Shown piece after piece: positions 42,581-52,741 of a stretch of DNA of 64,000 nt. The stretch is from Hathewaya proteolytica DSM 3090 (lineage in GTDB: Bacteria; Bacillota; Clostridia; Clostridiales; Clostridiaceae). Within the stretch, counting starts at the first letter, position 1; each line of letters begins with the position of its first letter. The translations under genes and the position numbers were made by a program. Below the pieces are notes generated by a model. It saw only the letters and a list, made by a program, of their open reading frames with translations, was not told the origin of the DNA and did no database searches. Where the stretch lies: contig NZ_FRAD01000011.1 of assembly GCF_900142225.1 (NCBI RefSeq), positions 33,011 to 97,010 of the forward strand. The letters run 5' to 3'.

Positions 42581-43255
42581 TTACTCTTGGTAATCCTTTA
42601 GCAGGGTAAACTTATTTTTATTAAAATCTATAATTCCCTTATCTCGTAATTTGCAGAGCTCATTTGATAAAGCACTTCTATCAACGAAGAGATAATCTGC
42701 CAGCTGCTGACGATTAAATGGTATTTCAAAGGAGGAACTTTGGCACTGCTGAGAATATTGTGAGAGATAAGATAAAACTTTATTCTCTGTAGTTCTTTGA
42801 GTTAAATGCTCTAGTTTATTTGTCAGTATCATATTTTTTGAGGCAAGGATAGAAAGTAAATTGTGTATAAGCGTTATATGAAATTCGCAGGCTGAGGAGC
42901 AAGTAGTCATGATGTGGTTTAAATTTAAAAACATAATAACACAGTCTGTTACGGCTAGGGCATTTATAGAAACCGGGGTATGGGGGAGACATGCATAGGC
43001 CTCACAAAAGATATCGCTTACATTAATGACAGTAAGTATGCTTTGATTCCCCCAATAATCTTCCTTTTGTATATGTACTTTACCGGAGAGAACTAATAAT
43101 ACACAGGATAACTTGTCGCCATTGTGAACAATATATTCCCCTTTCTTATATTCTTTAGTCGTTGAGGACAGGCAATTTAAAATTTGTTGGACTTCTGCTT
43201 CACTTATTTCTGCAAATAATCGAGATTTTTTTAATGCATCCATGTAAGCATTCAT
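42581..43255 (-). CDS. Crp/Fnr-family transcription regulator
   Basis: A 224-residue protein with an N-terminal cyclic-nucleotide-binding-type beta barrel (KGEYIVHNGDKLSCVLLVLS) and a C-terminal winged helix (FNRQQLADYLFVDRSALSNEL). No N-terminal cysteine cluster for a 4Fe-4S is visible, so it is not a classical Fnr; ligand is unknown. It is divergent from an iron-sulfur protein gene, and the shared 100-bp region contains the palindrome GTTGTTAATACAAC, so the regulator very likely controls that gene. Confidence 0.88.
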   Translation of the reverse strand: MNAYMDALKKSRLFAEISEAEVQQILNCLSSTTKEYKKGEYIVHNGDKLSCVLLVLSGKVHIQKEDYWGNQSILTVINVSDIFCEAYACLPHTPVSINALAVTDCVIMFLNLNHIMTTCSSACEFHITLIHNLLSILASKNMILTNKLEHLTQRTTENKVLSYLSQYSQQCQSSSFEIPFNRQQLADYLFVDRSALSNELCKLRDKGIIDFNKNKFTLLKDYQE

Positions 43256-43269
43256 TTTATATCCTTTCC

Positions 43270-43283
43270 GTTGTTAATACAAC
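43270..43283. promoter_or_regulatory. candidate Crp/Fnr operator
   Basis: GTTGT-TAAT-ACAAC is a perfect inverted repeat located between the divergent regulator and iron-sulfur protein genes. Confidence 0.55.
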
Positions 43284-43358
43284 ACAATAATATATATCAT
43301 TATAGTATAATGTATATATTATGAAGTCAATAGAAGCAGATTGAATGGAGGTAATATG

Positions 43359-44066
43359 ATGATAAGAAAAATCATTGAAATAGACCAAGAAAAATGCAAT
43401 GGTTGTGGTATATGTGCAAAGGCGTGCCATGAGGGGGCCATTGCTATGGTGGATGGCAAGGCAAAATTAATGAGAGATGATTATTGTGATGGACTTGGTG
43501 ATTGTCTGCCATCATGTCCCACTGGAGCTATATCCTTTGTAAATAGAGAGGCGCTACCCTATGATGAAGTGGCTGTAAAGGAAAATATGGAGAAGAATAA
43601 AGCGAAAACTTTAGAATGTGGATGTAAAAGCAGTGAGCCTAAAATTCTTATCCAAGGTAAAGGTTCTATTGTAAAAAAACCTTGTGAAAATGGTGAAGGT
43701 ATTCACAGTATGTTAAGACAATGGCCTGTTCAGATTAAGCTTGTTTCAGTAAATGCACCTTATTTTAATAACTGTGACTTGCTAATTGCTGCGGATTGTA
43801 CTGCATATGCATATGGAGATTTTCACAATAAATTTATGAAAGATAAAATAACTTTAATTGGATGTCCAAAATTGGATGATGGGGATTACTCAGAGAAGCT
43901 TACTGAGATCTTAAAACAAAATGATGTAAAAAGTGTTCTTGTTGCAAGGATGCAAGTTCCATGCTGTGGAGGTATTGAAAAGGCTGTCAAAACTGCCATT
44001 TCTCAAAGTGGTAAAGCTATACCATTTAGCATTGTGACTATTTCTAGTAACGGAACTATAATATAA
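43359..44066 (+). CDS. 4Fe-4S ferredoxin-type protein
   Basis: A protein of about 235 residues. Residues 1-65 hold two 4Fe-4S motifs (CNGCGICAKACHEGA and CDGLGDCLPSCPTGA). The remainder has CGC, then CTAYAYGDFHNKFM and VPCCGGIEK segments found in clostridial ferredoxin-like proteins paired with Crp/Fnr regulators. It is probably an electron carrier or redox sensor in stress response. Of the two adjacent ATGs, 43359 is better spaced from GGAGGT. A strong terminator follows, so it is a single gene. Confidence 0.85.
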   Translation: MIRKIIEIDQEKCNGCGICAKACHEGAIAMVDGKAKLMRDDYCDGLGDCLPSCPTGAISFVNREALPYDEVAVKENMEKNKAKTLECGCKSSEPKILIQGKGSIVKKPCENGEGIHSMLRQWPVQIKLVSVNAPYFNNCDLLIAADCTAYAYGDFHNKFMKDKITLIGCPKLDDGDYSEKLTEILKQNDVKSVLVARMQVPCCGGIEKAVKTAISQSGKAIPFSIVTISSNGTII

Positions 44067-44067
44067 T

Positions 44068-44115
44068 AAATAAAATTGCTCAGATATTCAAAATAGGTAT
44101 CTGGGCAATTTTATT
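44068..44115 (+). terminator. terminator of the iron-sulfur protein gene
   Basis: AATAAAATTGCTCAGATA and TATCTGGGCAATTTTATT form a long stem with one wobble pair. Confidence 0.88.
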
Positions 44116-44225
44116 ATATATTTTAAATTTTACAAAGACTTATCTTTATCATTAATAGGAATTTACAATGAAGTATTACAATCATAACTGTTGATAATAG
44201 AAAATTTGTTATGGAGGTAATGGTT

Positions 44226-45746
44226 TTGAAAAAGAGATTGTCAATTTTTCTAAGTATAGTTACAACAGCTTTTATTATGGTAGGGTGTAGTTCACAGCCT
44301 CAAAGCAAAGCAAAAAGTCAAGAACAAAGTACGGCAGCTTTAACTGCATCAGTTAAAGAAACAAAGAAACCTAAATACGTATTCATGTTCATTGGAGATG
44401 GCATGAGTCATGTTCAGATCAATGCTGCACAGATTTTAAATGGAAACAAAAAATCTGGGGAAATAGCTACGAAAAATTTAAAATTTACACGGTTTCCAGT
44501 GGTTGGTTCCGCTACTACTCATGATTCTACATCATTCTGTCCAGATTCTGCTTCTACTGCTACGGCTTATTCAACAGGAGAAAAAACCCATAGTGGAGTT
44601 TTAGGCATGAAAGTTGATAAGAAAACAGTTGCTCCAACTATAACGGAACAGCTAAAAAAAGAAGGCAAAAAGATTGGCATTATTTCCAATGTTTCTTTAG
44701 ATCACGCTACACCAGCTGCATATTATGCACATAGCGAATCTAGAAATAATTACTATGACATATCATTGCAATTAGCTAAATCAAACTTTGACTATTTTGC
44801 AGGGGGAGAGTTAAAACAGCCAAAGGGTAAACAAAAGGATAAGGAAGATGCATATGGTATCATTGAAAAATCCGGTTACAAAATTGCTAGGACAAAAGAA
44901 GAGATACAAGCTCTTAATTCGTCTTCAGGAAAAGTATATGCAATAAGTCCTGTGCTTCAAGATTCAGGGGCAATGCCATATACTATTGATGAAAAAGAAG
45001 GGGATTTAACATTAGCTGATTTTGTAAAAAAAGGAACTGAAGTTTTAGAAAATGATAAAGGTTTCTTTTTAATGTGTGAATCGGGAAAGATAGACTGGGC
45101 ATGTCATGCTAACGATGCAATGAGTGCTATAGAAGATGTACTAGCTTTTGATAAGGCTATAGACCAAGCTGTGGAATTTGCAAAGAAACATCCTGATGAA
45201 ACACTTATAATTGTTACTGGAGACCATGAAACAGGTGGAATGACCATAGGATATGCTACTACTGGGTACAATACAGCATTTGATATATTAAAACATCAAA
45301 AAATGTCTTATGTAGCTTTTGATGATATGTTTTCAAAGATGAAAAAGAATAATCCAAGTATAAGTTTTGAAAAAATAATGCCAATAATAACTGAAAAATT
45401 TGGTCTTATTGCTCCTAATGATATAAAGGCAAAAGAGGAGAAAAATAAGGAAATGGTTCTTACTGAATCTGAATTTAAAAAGTTGAAGGATGGATTTGCT
45501 GAAACCATGAAAGCCAGTGATAAACGCTCAAAAAGCGATGATTCATATGTTTTATATGGTAGTTATGAGCCTCTTTCAGTATCTTTAACCCACATATTAA
45601 ACAATAAAGCTGGAATTGGATGGACTTCATATTCTCATACAGGAACTCCTGTACCTGTTTATGCCTACGGAGTAGGAGCAAAGAAATTTAATGGTTCCTA
45701 TGATAATACAGATGTATACAAAAAATTAATAAAATTATGTAAATAA
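44226..45746 (+). CDS. alkaline phosphatase lipoprotein
   Basis: A protein of about 506 residues. The TTG at 44226 is preferred because the upstream ATG codons overlap or crowd the GGAGG ribosome site; it begins directly with the signal MKKRLSIFLSIVTT and lipobox MVGC. The alkaline phosphatase fold is clear: FMFIGDGMSHVQ (metal-binding Asp), CPDSASTATAYSTGEKT with the nucleophile serine, and GDHETGGM for the second metal site. It would release phosphate from esters outside the cell. It is monocistronic; no PhoB box was identified by eye. Confidence 0.92.
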   Translation: MKKRLSIFLSIVTTAFIMVGCSSQPQSKAKSQEQSTAALTASVKETKKPKYVFMFIGDGMSHVQINAAQILNGNKKSGEIATKNLKFTRFPVVGSATTHDSTSFCPDSASTATAYSTGEKTHSGVLGMKVDKKTVAPTITEQLKKEGKKIGIISNVSLDHATPAAYYAHSESRNNYYDISLQLAKSNFDYFAGGELKQPKGKQKDKEDAYGIIEKSGYKIARTKEEIQALNSSSGKVYAISPVLQDSGAMPYTIDEKEGDLTLADFVKKGTEVLENDKGFFLMCESGKIDWACHANDAMSAIEDVLAFDKAIDQAVEFAKKHPDETLIIVTGDHETGGMTIGYATTGYNTAFDILKHQKMSYVAFDDMFSKMKKNNPSISFEKIMPIITEKFGLIAPNDIKAKEEKNKEMVLTESEFKKLKDGFAETMKASDKRSKSDDSYVLYGSYEPLSVSLTHILNNKAGIGWTSYSHTGTPVPVYAYGVGAKKFNGSYDNTDVYKKLIKLCK

Positions 45747-45788
45747 CCTGCTATATGCATCATCGCTTTTTATAATATAAATTAAACA

Positions 45789-45814
45789 GGCCGATAAACA
45801 TATCGGTCTTTTTT
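45789..45814 (+). terminator. terminator after the alkaline phosphatase gene
   Basis: GGCCGATA pairs with TATCGGTC and TTTTTT follows. The YibE/F-type start lies just behind it. Confidence 0.8.
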
Positions 45815-45830
45815 GAGAAAGGGTGTTATT

Positions 45831-46970
45831 TTGAATATAAAGAAAGAGATTATATTTATAACTTGTTTTTTATTGCTAATAATTGCACTGATAATCCTTC
45901 CCACAGGATTTGAAAAACAGATATACGTAAATGCAGAAGGGGTTAAGGCAAAGGTTATTTCAGTGGACAACTCTGGGATTTATAATACAGGCATAATTAA
46001 GCAAGGAGATCAAAAATGTTTAATAGAAATTCAAAGTGGGCAGCATAAAGGTGAGAAGGTAAATGGTGTAAATCTTTTTACGGGAAAATTGGAAATGGAC
46101 AAAATATTTGTTTCAGGTGACACGGCGTGGGTGCTGCTAGAAAGGGACAAGGATAATAATATTGTTTTTGCCAATATGGTGGATCACTATAGAATTAACA
46201 AAGAAATAATATTAATAGGTATATTTGTAATGGCCATAATTACTATTTCAGGGTTTACGGGAATAAGAACATTGCTATCCTTTGCATTTGCACTTTTAAC
46301 TATTTGGAAGGTTCTTATTCCATTTACCCTTAAAGGATTTAATCCTTTAATAGTTGCTTTGATCATAGGAAATTTTATAACTATTGCCACACTAATTCTT
46401 GTGGCAGGCTTTACAAAGAAGGCCTATGCGGCTATTTTAAGTTCTATGATTTGCTCTGTAGTTACATGTGGACTTGCCATATGTTTTGGAAAAATGTTCA
46501 ACATTCACGGTGCGGTTATGCAGTGGTCTGAATCATTGTTATACGCAGGATTTATGAAATTGGATCTTACTGCTATATTCCAGGCTGGTATCTATCTTGC
46601 ATGTTCAGGTGCTATTTTGGATTTATCCATAGACATTTCTGCAGCTTTAGACGAGATTGTACTTCATAACCCTGAGATAAGGAAAAAAGACCTAATAAAA
46701 TCTGGCCTTACCATTGGAAAATCAGTGGTGGGAAGCCAGACTACAACTTTGTTATTAGCTTACATGGGAAGTTATATAACGGTGATGATGGTATACATGG
46801 CCCAAGGAACACCTATGATGAGCATACTTAATTCTAAAACTATTTCTTCAGAGATTTTGCACACTTTTGTAGGGTGTATTGGACTTGTGTTAGTATCGCC
46901 ATTAACTTCTATAATATGTGGTAATTTATATTATAGAAAAAATAAAAGAGTGCATTTAGTAGGACATTAA
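45831..46970 (+). CDS. YibE/F-family membrane protein
   Basis: A protein of about 379 residues with an N-terminal TM, a soluble extracytoplasmic beta domain (about 30-120, VKAKVISVDNSGIYNTGI) and some seven further TM segments. The family motif GAILDLSIDISAALDEI and SVVGSQTTTLLLAYMG are present. YibE/F proteins are transporter-like with unknown substrate. The TTG at 45831 follows AAAGGGTG; the longer frame would start in the terminator hairpin. The initiator tRNA lies convergently behind. Confidence 0.85.
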   Translation: MNIKKEIIFITCFLLLIIALIILPTGFEKQIYVNAEGVKAKVISVDNSGIYNTGIIKQGDQKCLIEIQSGQHKGEKVNGVNLFTGKLEMDKIFVSGDTAWVLLERDKDNNIVFANMVDHYRINKEIILIGIFVMAIITISGFTGIRTLLSFAFALLTIWKVLIPFTLKGFNPLIVALIIGNFITIATLILVAGFTKKAYAAILSSMICSVVTCGLAICFGKMFNIHGAVMQWSESLLYAGFMKLDLTAIFQAGIYLACSGAILDLSIDISAALDEIVLHNPEIRKKDLIKSGLTIGKSVVGSQTTTLLLAYMGSYITVMMVYMAQGTPMMSILNSKTISSEILHTFVGCIGLVLVSPLTSIICGNLYYRKNKRVHLVGH

Positions 46971-46991
46971 ACCCAATAAATACACTCTCTA

Positions 46992-47067
<76 letters not shown>

Positions 47068-47307
47068 TCATTATGTTGTTTTGTAAGACCGTAACTAACT
47101 TACTCATTTAGTATACCCCAAGGAAATAATTAATGCAAGAAACAAAATCTTGAAAAATAGGATTTAGGGTGCAGAAGGTATCACATACTACAATATGCTA
47201 GCAAATGGTATAGGGTGCATTTTGCAAAAAAAGTCTTTTATTATTAGTATAATAGTATTATTATTAGTATAATTCATTGTTTACTTAGTTTAATTGGAGG
47301 GGAGTAT

Positions 47308-48195
47308 ATGAGTAATGTAATAGAAATAAAGAGTCTTACAAAGGATTATGGTAATGGTAAGGGTGTTTTTGATGTTAATATTTCAGTAGAAAAGGGAGTG
47401 GTTTATGGATTTCTAGGTCCTAATGGATCTGGTAAAACTACTACTATAAGAAATCTTATGGGCTTTATAAGGCCTGATAAGGGGCAGTGCAATATTTTTG
47501 GCATGGATTGTTATAAATATGCTGCTGAAATTCAGAAGAGTTTAGGGTATTTAGCTGGAGAAATATCGTTTTTAGATGATCTAAATGGAACTCAGATGAT
47601 GGAATTTATGGCTTCTATGAGGGGAATGAAGAATAAAAGTAGGATGAATGAATTAATTGAGTTCTTTGAGTTAGACGCAAGGGGTAAAATAAAGAAAATG
47701 TCCAAAGGTATGAAGCAGAAAATCGGTATTATATGTGCATTTATGAATGATCCCCAAGTAATACTGTTGGATGAACCTACCAGTGGCTTGGATCCTCTTA
47801 TGCAGAATAGATTTGTTGATTTAATCCTTGAGGAAAAGAGTAGGGGTAAAACCATATTTATGTCATCGCATATATTTGAGGAAATTGAGAAAACTTGCGA
47901 TAAAGCAGCTATTATAAAAAATGGCAACATAGTTTCTGTAGAAGATATGAATTCCCTTATAAAGAAGAAAAAGAAATTTTACAATGTTACTTTTAAGGAT
48001 GTAAGAGAATTGGAAAAGTTTTTAAGTGAAGACGTGGAAATTATGGAGCAAAAGCAGAATGTAGTAACTGCTGTAGTAAAAGGAGATATAAATCCTTTCT
48101 TAAAAATTCTTTCAAAGTATAATATAAAGGATTTAGATGTTAAAACTCAAACCTTAGAAGAAATATTTCTTCATTATTACGGAGGTGAAAAATAA
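47308..48195 (+). CDS. ABC transporter ATP-binding protein
   Basis: A 295-residue ABC ATPase with Walker A GPNGSGKTT, a signature at KMSKGMKQKIGI, Walker B VILLDEPTSGLDP and a switch histidine in MSSHIFEE. The C-terminal ~75 residues form the extra domain common in ABC-2-type exporters. GGAGGGGAG precedes ATG. It overlaps the permease start by one base (TAATG), so they form one export complex. The substrate is unknown; such pairs often export antibiotics or peptides. Confidence 0.92.
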   Translation: MSNVIEIKSLTKDYGNGKGVFDVNISVEKGVVYGFLGPNGSGKTTTIRNLMGFIRPDKGQCNIFGMDCYKYAAEIQKSLGYLAGEISFLDDLNGTQMMEFMASMRGMKNKSRMNELIEFFELDARGKIKKMSKGMKQKIGIICAFMNDPQVILLDEPTSGLDPLMQNRFVDLILEEKSRGKTIFMSSHIFEEIEKTCDKAAIIKNGNIVSVEDMNSLIKKKKKFYNVTFKDVRELEKFLSEDVEIMEQKQNVVTAVVKGDINPFLKILSKYNIKDLDVKTQTLEEIFLHYYGGEK

Positions 48196-48995
48196 TGATA
48201 TCTATGCCACTTTTTAAACGAAACATGATTTCAGCAGTAAAACTTATGGTTATTTTTATTGCCATACTTACCATGTATACTGTGGTTATTATATGGATGT
48301 TCAAGCCTGAGCTTGCCAATGTTCTAGTTCAGTATAAAGAAATGATGCCAGAGTTCATGGCTGCGGTGGGTATGAATGGGAATTCAGGTACTTTAATAGA
48401 ATTTATCAACACTTATTTGTATGGATTTTTAATGTTAATTGTGCCAATGATCTTTGAAATAATGATTGTAAATAAGACTATAATGAAATATGTGGACTCT
48501 GGTTCTATGGCGTGTCTTTTATCTACTCCCAATTCAAGAAAAAAGATAATTGTAACCCAAATTGTGTCCATATTTATCAGTGTTACAATGCTAATAGCAG
48601 TTATAACTTTAATAGGAGTTATTAGTAGTGAACTTATGTTTCCTGGTAAACTAGAAATAGGTAAATACTTTAATTTGAATTTAAGTGTATTAATATTACA
48701 TTTTGTAATCAGCAGTATAGCGCTTATATCGGCTTGCTTTTTCAATGATACTAGAGGTTTTTTTGTGGTGGGAGCAGGTGTACCACTTTTATTTTACTTA
48801 ATTCAGATGTTGTCCAATATGGGTGGGAAATTGGAAAATCTAAAATATTTCACATTATATACTTTATTTCCTGGAAAATACATTATATCAAATTCCAATG
48901 GAGTATTGTGCAGTAATGTTATAATGATAACAATTGCTATTTCATTGTGTATAGCATCAATATCAGTATTTACAAAGAAAGATCTGCCATTGTAA
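48195..48995 (+). CDS. ABC-2-type permease
   Basis: A 266-residue protein with six predicted membrane segments (for example MVIFIAILTMYTVVIIWMF and FLMLIVPMIFEIMIV) and the ABC-2 permease layout, including the long outside loop after the first TM. It is translationally coupled to the ATPase gene and closes the two-gene operon. Sequence gives no substrate. Confidence 0.88.
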   Translation: MISMPLFKRNMISAVKLMVIFIAILTMYTVVIIWMFKPELANVLVQYKEMMPEFMAAVGMNGNSGTLIEFINTYLYGFLMLIVPMIFEIMIVNKTIMKYVDSGSMACLLSTPNSRKKIIVTQIVSIFISVTMLIAVITLIGVISSELMFPGKLEIGKYFNLNLSVLILHFVISSIALISACFFNDTRGFFVVGAGVPLLFYLIQMLSNMGGKLENLKYFTLYTLFPGKYIISNSNGVLCSNVIMITIAISLCIASISVFTKKDLPL

Positions 48996-49175
48996 ACAAA
49001 ATTGTAAATTGTAAATGGTTAAATTACTTAAATTGTCTTAAAAATTCATTGACTAAACTTTTTTCCAATGATATACTCACATTAACGGTTATTCGAACTT
49101 TGAATAATAATATATATACATAGCCCTTTTATAGAAGGGTATGTAAATAGTGTGTTAACGGAGGGAGAAGAAGAA

Positions 49176-49709
49176 ATGGATATCAAAGGAACAAAAACAG
49201 AAAAGAACTTAATGGCGGCATTTGCAGGGGAATCTCAAGCTAGAAACAAATATAATTATTTCGCATCTGTAGCAAAAAAAGAAGGCTATGAGCAAATAGC
49301 ATCAATCTTTGAGGCAACTGCAAACAATGAAAAAGAACATGCTAAGCTTTGGTTCAAAGCATTAGGAGAACTAAAAGATACTGCTTCAAATCTTGCAGCA
49401 GCTGCTGATGGTGAAAACTACGAGTGGACTGATATGTATGAAAATTTTGCAAGGGAAGCTGAAGAAGAAGGATTCACTGCATTGGCAAAACAGTTTAGAG
49501 ATGTTGCTGAAATTGAAAAGTCACATGAAAAGCGTTATAGAGCTTTATTGAATAACATAGAAATGAAGGCTGTTTTTGAAAAGAGTGAAGAGACTATGTG
49601 GGAGTGCAGAAATTGTGGTCACCTTGTAATGGGCAAAAAAGCACCAGAAGTATGTCCTGTATGCAACCATCCACAGAGCTATTTTGAAGTAAGAAAAGAA
49701 AATTACTAA
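49176..49709 (+). CDS. rubrerythrin
   Basis: A protein of about 177 residues. The N-terminal four-helix di-iron domain carries the ligands in [27 protein letters not shown] and [10 protein letters not shown], and the C-terminal rubredoxin-like domain has the four cysteines in ECRNCG and CPVCNHP. It reduces hydrogen peroxide in anaerobes. The ATG at 49176 follows GGAGGGAGAAG. A bidirectional terminator follows. Confidence 0.95.
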   Translation: MDIKGTKTEKNLMAAFAGESQARNKYNYFASVAKKEGYEQIASIFEATANNEKEHAKLWFKALGELKDTASNLAAAADGENYEWTDMYENFAREAEEEGFTALAKQFRDVAEIEKSHEKRYRALLNNIEMKAVFEKSEETMWECRNCGHLVMGKKAPEVCPVCNHPQSYFEVRKENY

Positions 49710-49728
49710 AGTAAGTTTAATTAATTAG

Positions 49729-49755
49729 AGGGTTATTTGCTTAGCAAATAACCCT
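49729..49755. terminator. bidirectional terminator after rubrerythrin
   Basis: AGGGTTATTTGC/GCAAATAACCCT is a perfect 12-bp stem with TTA loop between convergent genes. Confidence 0.92.
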
Positions 49756-49759
49756 TTCT

Positions 49760-50932
49760 TTATATTATTTCTACCAAATACAATACTAGGATAAATAAAG
49801 CGTTAAGAATAGTAAAGCTTATTATATAATTCTTCACATCCTGTGGATTGTGTTTTTTAAATTCGGTAAAGGTTATTAAACTAGCTAAAGATGCAATAAG
49901 TGTTCCACAACCACCGATGTTCACCGCAGGCAGTAGGCTAGCATAGTCATTGGTGAAGTGTGATAGTAGAACTGCACTAGGTACATTGCTGATGAACTGG
50001 CAAGATAGTATGCCAAATAGCAGTGTATTCATAGGCAGAACTCTGGAAAAAAAAGAACTTACTGCGGGAATCCTAGCCATGTTACCACTAAAAATAAAGA
50101 AGGCACAAAAGGTTCCCAAAAGTGGATAATTCACTTCTGTAATAGAGTTTTTATCTAATATAAACAAAATCAATGTGATTACTATGGTTCCTAAAACATA
50201 TGGTATTACTCGAAATACAATTAAAATACTACAAATAAATAAAACTGAGTAAATCAAGGTCCTGCCCTTGTCTAAAGAATAAGTTATATCTTTTTTTAAG
50301 GAAAGGGGGGTTGGTTTTACAAAGCAGCACACAATTATTATTAGTATGGTAGATGCAATAAATGAGGGAAGCATAATTTTAGTGAATTCTAATGTTCCAA
50401 TATTGTAATATGAATATAAATACAGGTTTTGTGGGTTGCCGAAAGCTGTTACCATTCCACCTAGATTGGCAGCGATGTTTTGCATTATAAATGTAAAGGC
50501 CATAGCTTGCCTATTATCAGTGCTATTTAGTACATAATAGCCTAGTGGTAAGAAGGTTAATAGTGCCATGTCGTTTGCGAGAAGCATGGAGCCAATGAAG
50601 GTAATAAAAACCAGCCCTAAAGTAGCTTTTCTAAGGTTGCCAAGCTTAAGCACAATATTTTTGCTTATTATTTCAAATAAATGAATATGGGAAAAGGCAG
50701 ATACCACAGCCAAGGTGCAGAATAAAGTGGCCAAAGTTCTCCAATTAAAATAATCTATGTATTGGCTATCTACGGGAACAAATGCACAGGTTATAAGCAT
50801 AGCAATTAGAGCAATTGTAAAAACCAATTGCTTTTTTGCCAGTAATATTGTTTTAAAAAAAATATTTTTGTTGTTGATAATTGCTACATTGCAGGTTAGG
50901 TTGTCTTTAACTTTATATGATGTACTCTTCAT
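49760..50932 (-). CDS. SLC13/ArsB-type ion permease
   Basis: A protein of about 390 residues with around ten membrane segments and the ion-transporter-superfamily features: LLANDMALLTFLPLGYYVL, a QNIAANLGGMVTAFGNPQNLY hairpin-loop segment, and SNVPSAVLLSHF in the second half with NIGGCGTLIASLAS. It probably moves an anion such as sulfate, arsenite or a dicarboxylate with sodium. The start at 50932 (MKSTSYK) follows AAAGGAAG; the longer frame is less likely. Confidence 0.82.
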   Translation of the reverse strand: MKSTSYKVKDNLTCNVAIINNKNIFFKTILLAKKQLVFTIALIAMLITCAFVPVDSQYIDYFNWRTLATLFCTLAVVSAFSHIHLFEIISKNIVLKLGNLRKATLGLVFITFIGSMLLANDMALLTFLPLGYYVLNSTDNRQAMAFTFIMQNIAANLGGMVTAFGNPQNLYLYSYYNIGTLEFTKIMLPSFIASTILIIIVCCFVKPTPLSLKKDITYSLDKGRTLIYSVLFICSILIVFRVIPYVLGTIVITLILFILDKNSITEVNYPLLGTFCAFFIFSGNMARIPAVSSFFSRVLPMNTLLFGILSCQFISNVPSAVLLSHFTNDYASLLPAVNIGGCGTLIASLASLITFTEFKKHNPQDVKNYIISFTILNALFILVLYLVEII

Positions 50933-51107
50933 AGAACTATCTTCCTTTAAAATGTGTGATCTTATAATATCCAACATAGATTGTATCAGAACTAATAAAA
51001 AATACAATATTAAATTGTAAAATAAGCTATTTTATATGGGTGGTTGGTACAAAAGATAAGGTCATATCATAATATTAAATGATATGACTTTTTGTGGAGG
51101 TCTTTGA

Positions 51108-52724
51108 GTGAAAGTTAAATCCTCTTGTAAAGAAATTTTGTTAAATAAAAAAACTATAAAAAGTCTCATAAGTTGTAGATATAGAGACAGTAAAAGCAGT
51201 GTAGTTTTTAAATTTATGAAAGCAGGTAGAATTAAAGAAATTACTTATGGAGAGTTAAAAGAAGATATAGATAGGCTTGGTACAGAGTGGCAAAGCATGA
51301 ATTTAATAAACTGTAATATAGCTATAATTGGACTCAACAGTTATGAATGGATACTTTCTTATTTTACCATAGTTTGCGGAAACAATGTGGCTGTCCCATT
51401 GGACAGGGAAGCCTCAAGGGATGATGTGCTGAGAATAATAAATGAAACAAAATGCAGGGCTATAATATATGATAATAACTACTTGGATATGATACATTAC
51501 ATTAAAAGAAAAAGCGGAACTATAAAGCATTATTTTAGCATGTGTGATTTAGAGAAACTCATTAGCCATGGAAGAACACTAGTTGAATCAGGTGAAAAAG
51601 GGTATATTAACATAAAGGATAGCGAGGAAAACCTTGCTGAAATTGTATATACATCAGGAACTTCTGGTAAAAGTAAAGGTGTAATGTTAACTAATAAAAA
51701 TCTTATGGTGGGAGCTATATCGGCTTGTGAACACGTTAAGTATTCAGGTACTTGTATGTTAATACTGCCCCTACACCACACATTTCCAATGGCAGCTAGT
51801 ATATTGGTACCTATGATTGAAAGACAGAGCATTTATATAAATTCTAGCTTAAAAGAACTGTACAGGGACATGATGGTTGGAAAACCTGATAGTATAGCTG
51901 TTGTTCCTTTGTTTTTGGAAAACATGAGTAGAAAAATATGGTGGACAATTGAAGGAGGGAATAAGAGTAAACGCATTAATACAGCTATAGATATCAGCAA
52001 TTTTCTCATGAAGTTTAACTTAGACTTTAGAAGGAAAATATTTAAAAAAATTATAGATTCTTTTGGCGGAAATTTAAAAATAATAGTTTGTGGAGGGGCC
52101 ATGCTGCCAACAAAGTATATAAGGGAATTTAGAAATTTTGGAATAACAGTTTTAAATGGATATGGAATTACAGAGTGTTCTCCAGTTGTATCAGCTAGTA
52201 GCAATGACAATTACAGAGATGGCAGTGTGGGACAGCCTATTTCAGCTTGTACTGTAAAAATATCTCCGGAAGGTGAAATACTTGTTAAGGGTGATATTGT
52301 AATGCAGGGGTATTATAATAACCAATCTGAAACTGAAAAAGTTTTTGATGGTCAATGGTTTAAAACTGGTGATGTAGGTTATCTAGATAAAGATTCCTTC
52401 CTTTATATAACAGGAAGAATGAAAAACATAATAATTTTAGCCAATGGTAAGAACGTATCCCCAGAGGAAATAGAAATGGAAATTTTAAAACTACAGGGAA
52501 TAAAGGAGGTTGTTGTTTTTGGAGAGGGTGGAAAACTAAAGGCAGAGATATACCCTGATTATGACTATATTGATAAGAATCACATTTTTGATATTAAGGC
52601 ATATATTAAAAATGTAATAGATGTTTTTAATTCTTCCATGCCTGGGTACAAAAAAATAAATGGAATTAAGATAAGGAAGGAAGAGTTTTTAAAGACAACT
52701 ACGAGAAAAATAAAACGATATTGA
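51108..52724 (+). CDS. AMP-forming acyl-activating enzyme
   Basis: A 538-residue protein with a GTG start behind TGGAGG. The adenylate-forming signature is TSGTSGKSKGVMLTN near residue 183, with GYGITECSPVVS, KTGDVGYLDKDSFLYITGR and the C-terminal KNVSPEEIEMEI hinge. It activates a carboxylic (probably fatty) acid. The ACP gene overlaps its end, so the acyl group is probably loaded onto that carrier rather than on CoA. No ketosynthase or NRPS module is adjacent. Confidence 0.87.
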   Translation: MKVKSSCKEILLNKKTIKSLISCRYRDSKSSVVFKFMKAGRIKEITYGELKEDIDRLGTEWQSMNLINCNIAIIGLNSYEWILSYFTIVCGNNVAVPLDREASRDDVLRIINETKCRAIIYDNNYLDMIHYIKRKSGTIKHYFSMCDLEKLISHGRTLVESGEKGYINIKDSEENLAEIVYTSGTSGKSKGVMLTNKNLMVGAISACEHVKYSGTCMLILPLHHTFPMAASILVPMIERQSIYINSSLKELYRDMMVGKPDSIAVVPLFLENMSRKIWWTIEGGNKSKRINTAIDISNFLMKFNLDFRRKIFKKIIDSFGGNLKIIVCGGAMLPTKYIREFRNFGITVLNGYGITECSPVVSASSNDNYRDGSVGQPISACTVKISPEGEILVKGDIVMQGYYNNQSETEKVFDGQWFKTGDVGYLDKDSFLYITGRMKNIIILANGKNVSPEEIEMEILKLQGIKEVVVFGEGGKLKAEIYPDYDYIDKNHIFDIKAYIKNVIDVFNSSMPGYKKINGIKIRKEEFLKTTTRKIKRY

Positions 52725-52741
52725 TTTTTAGGAAGTGCCTT

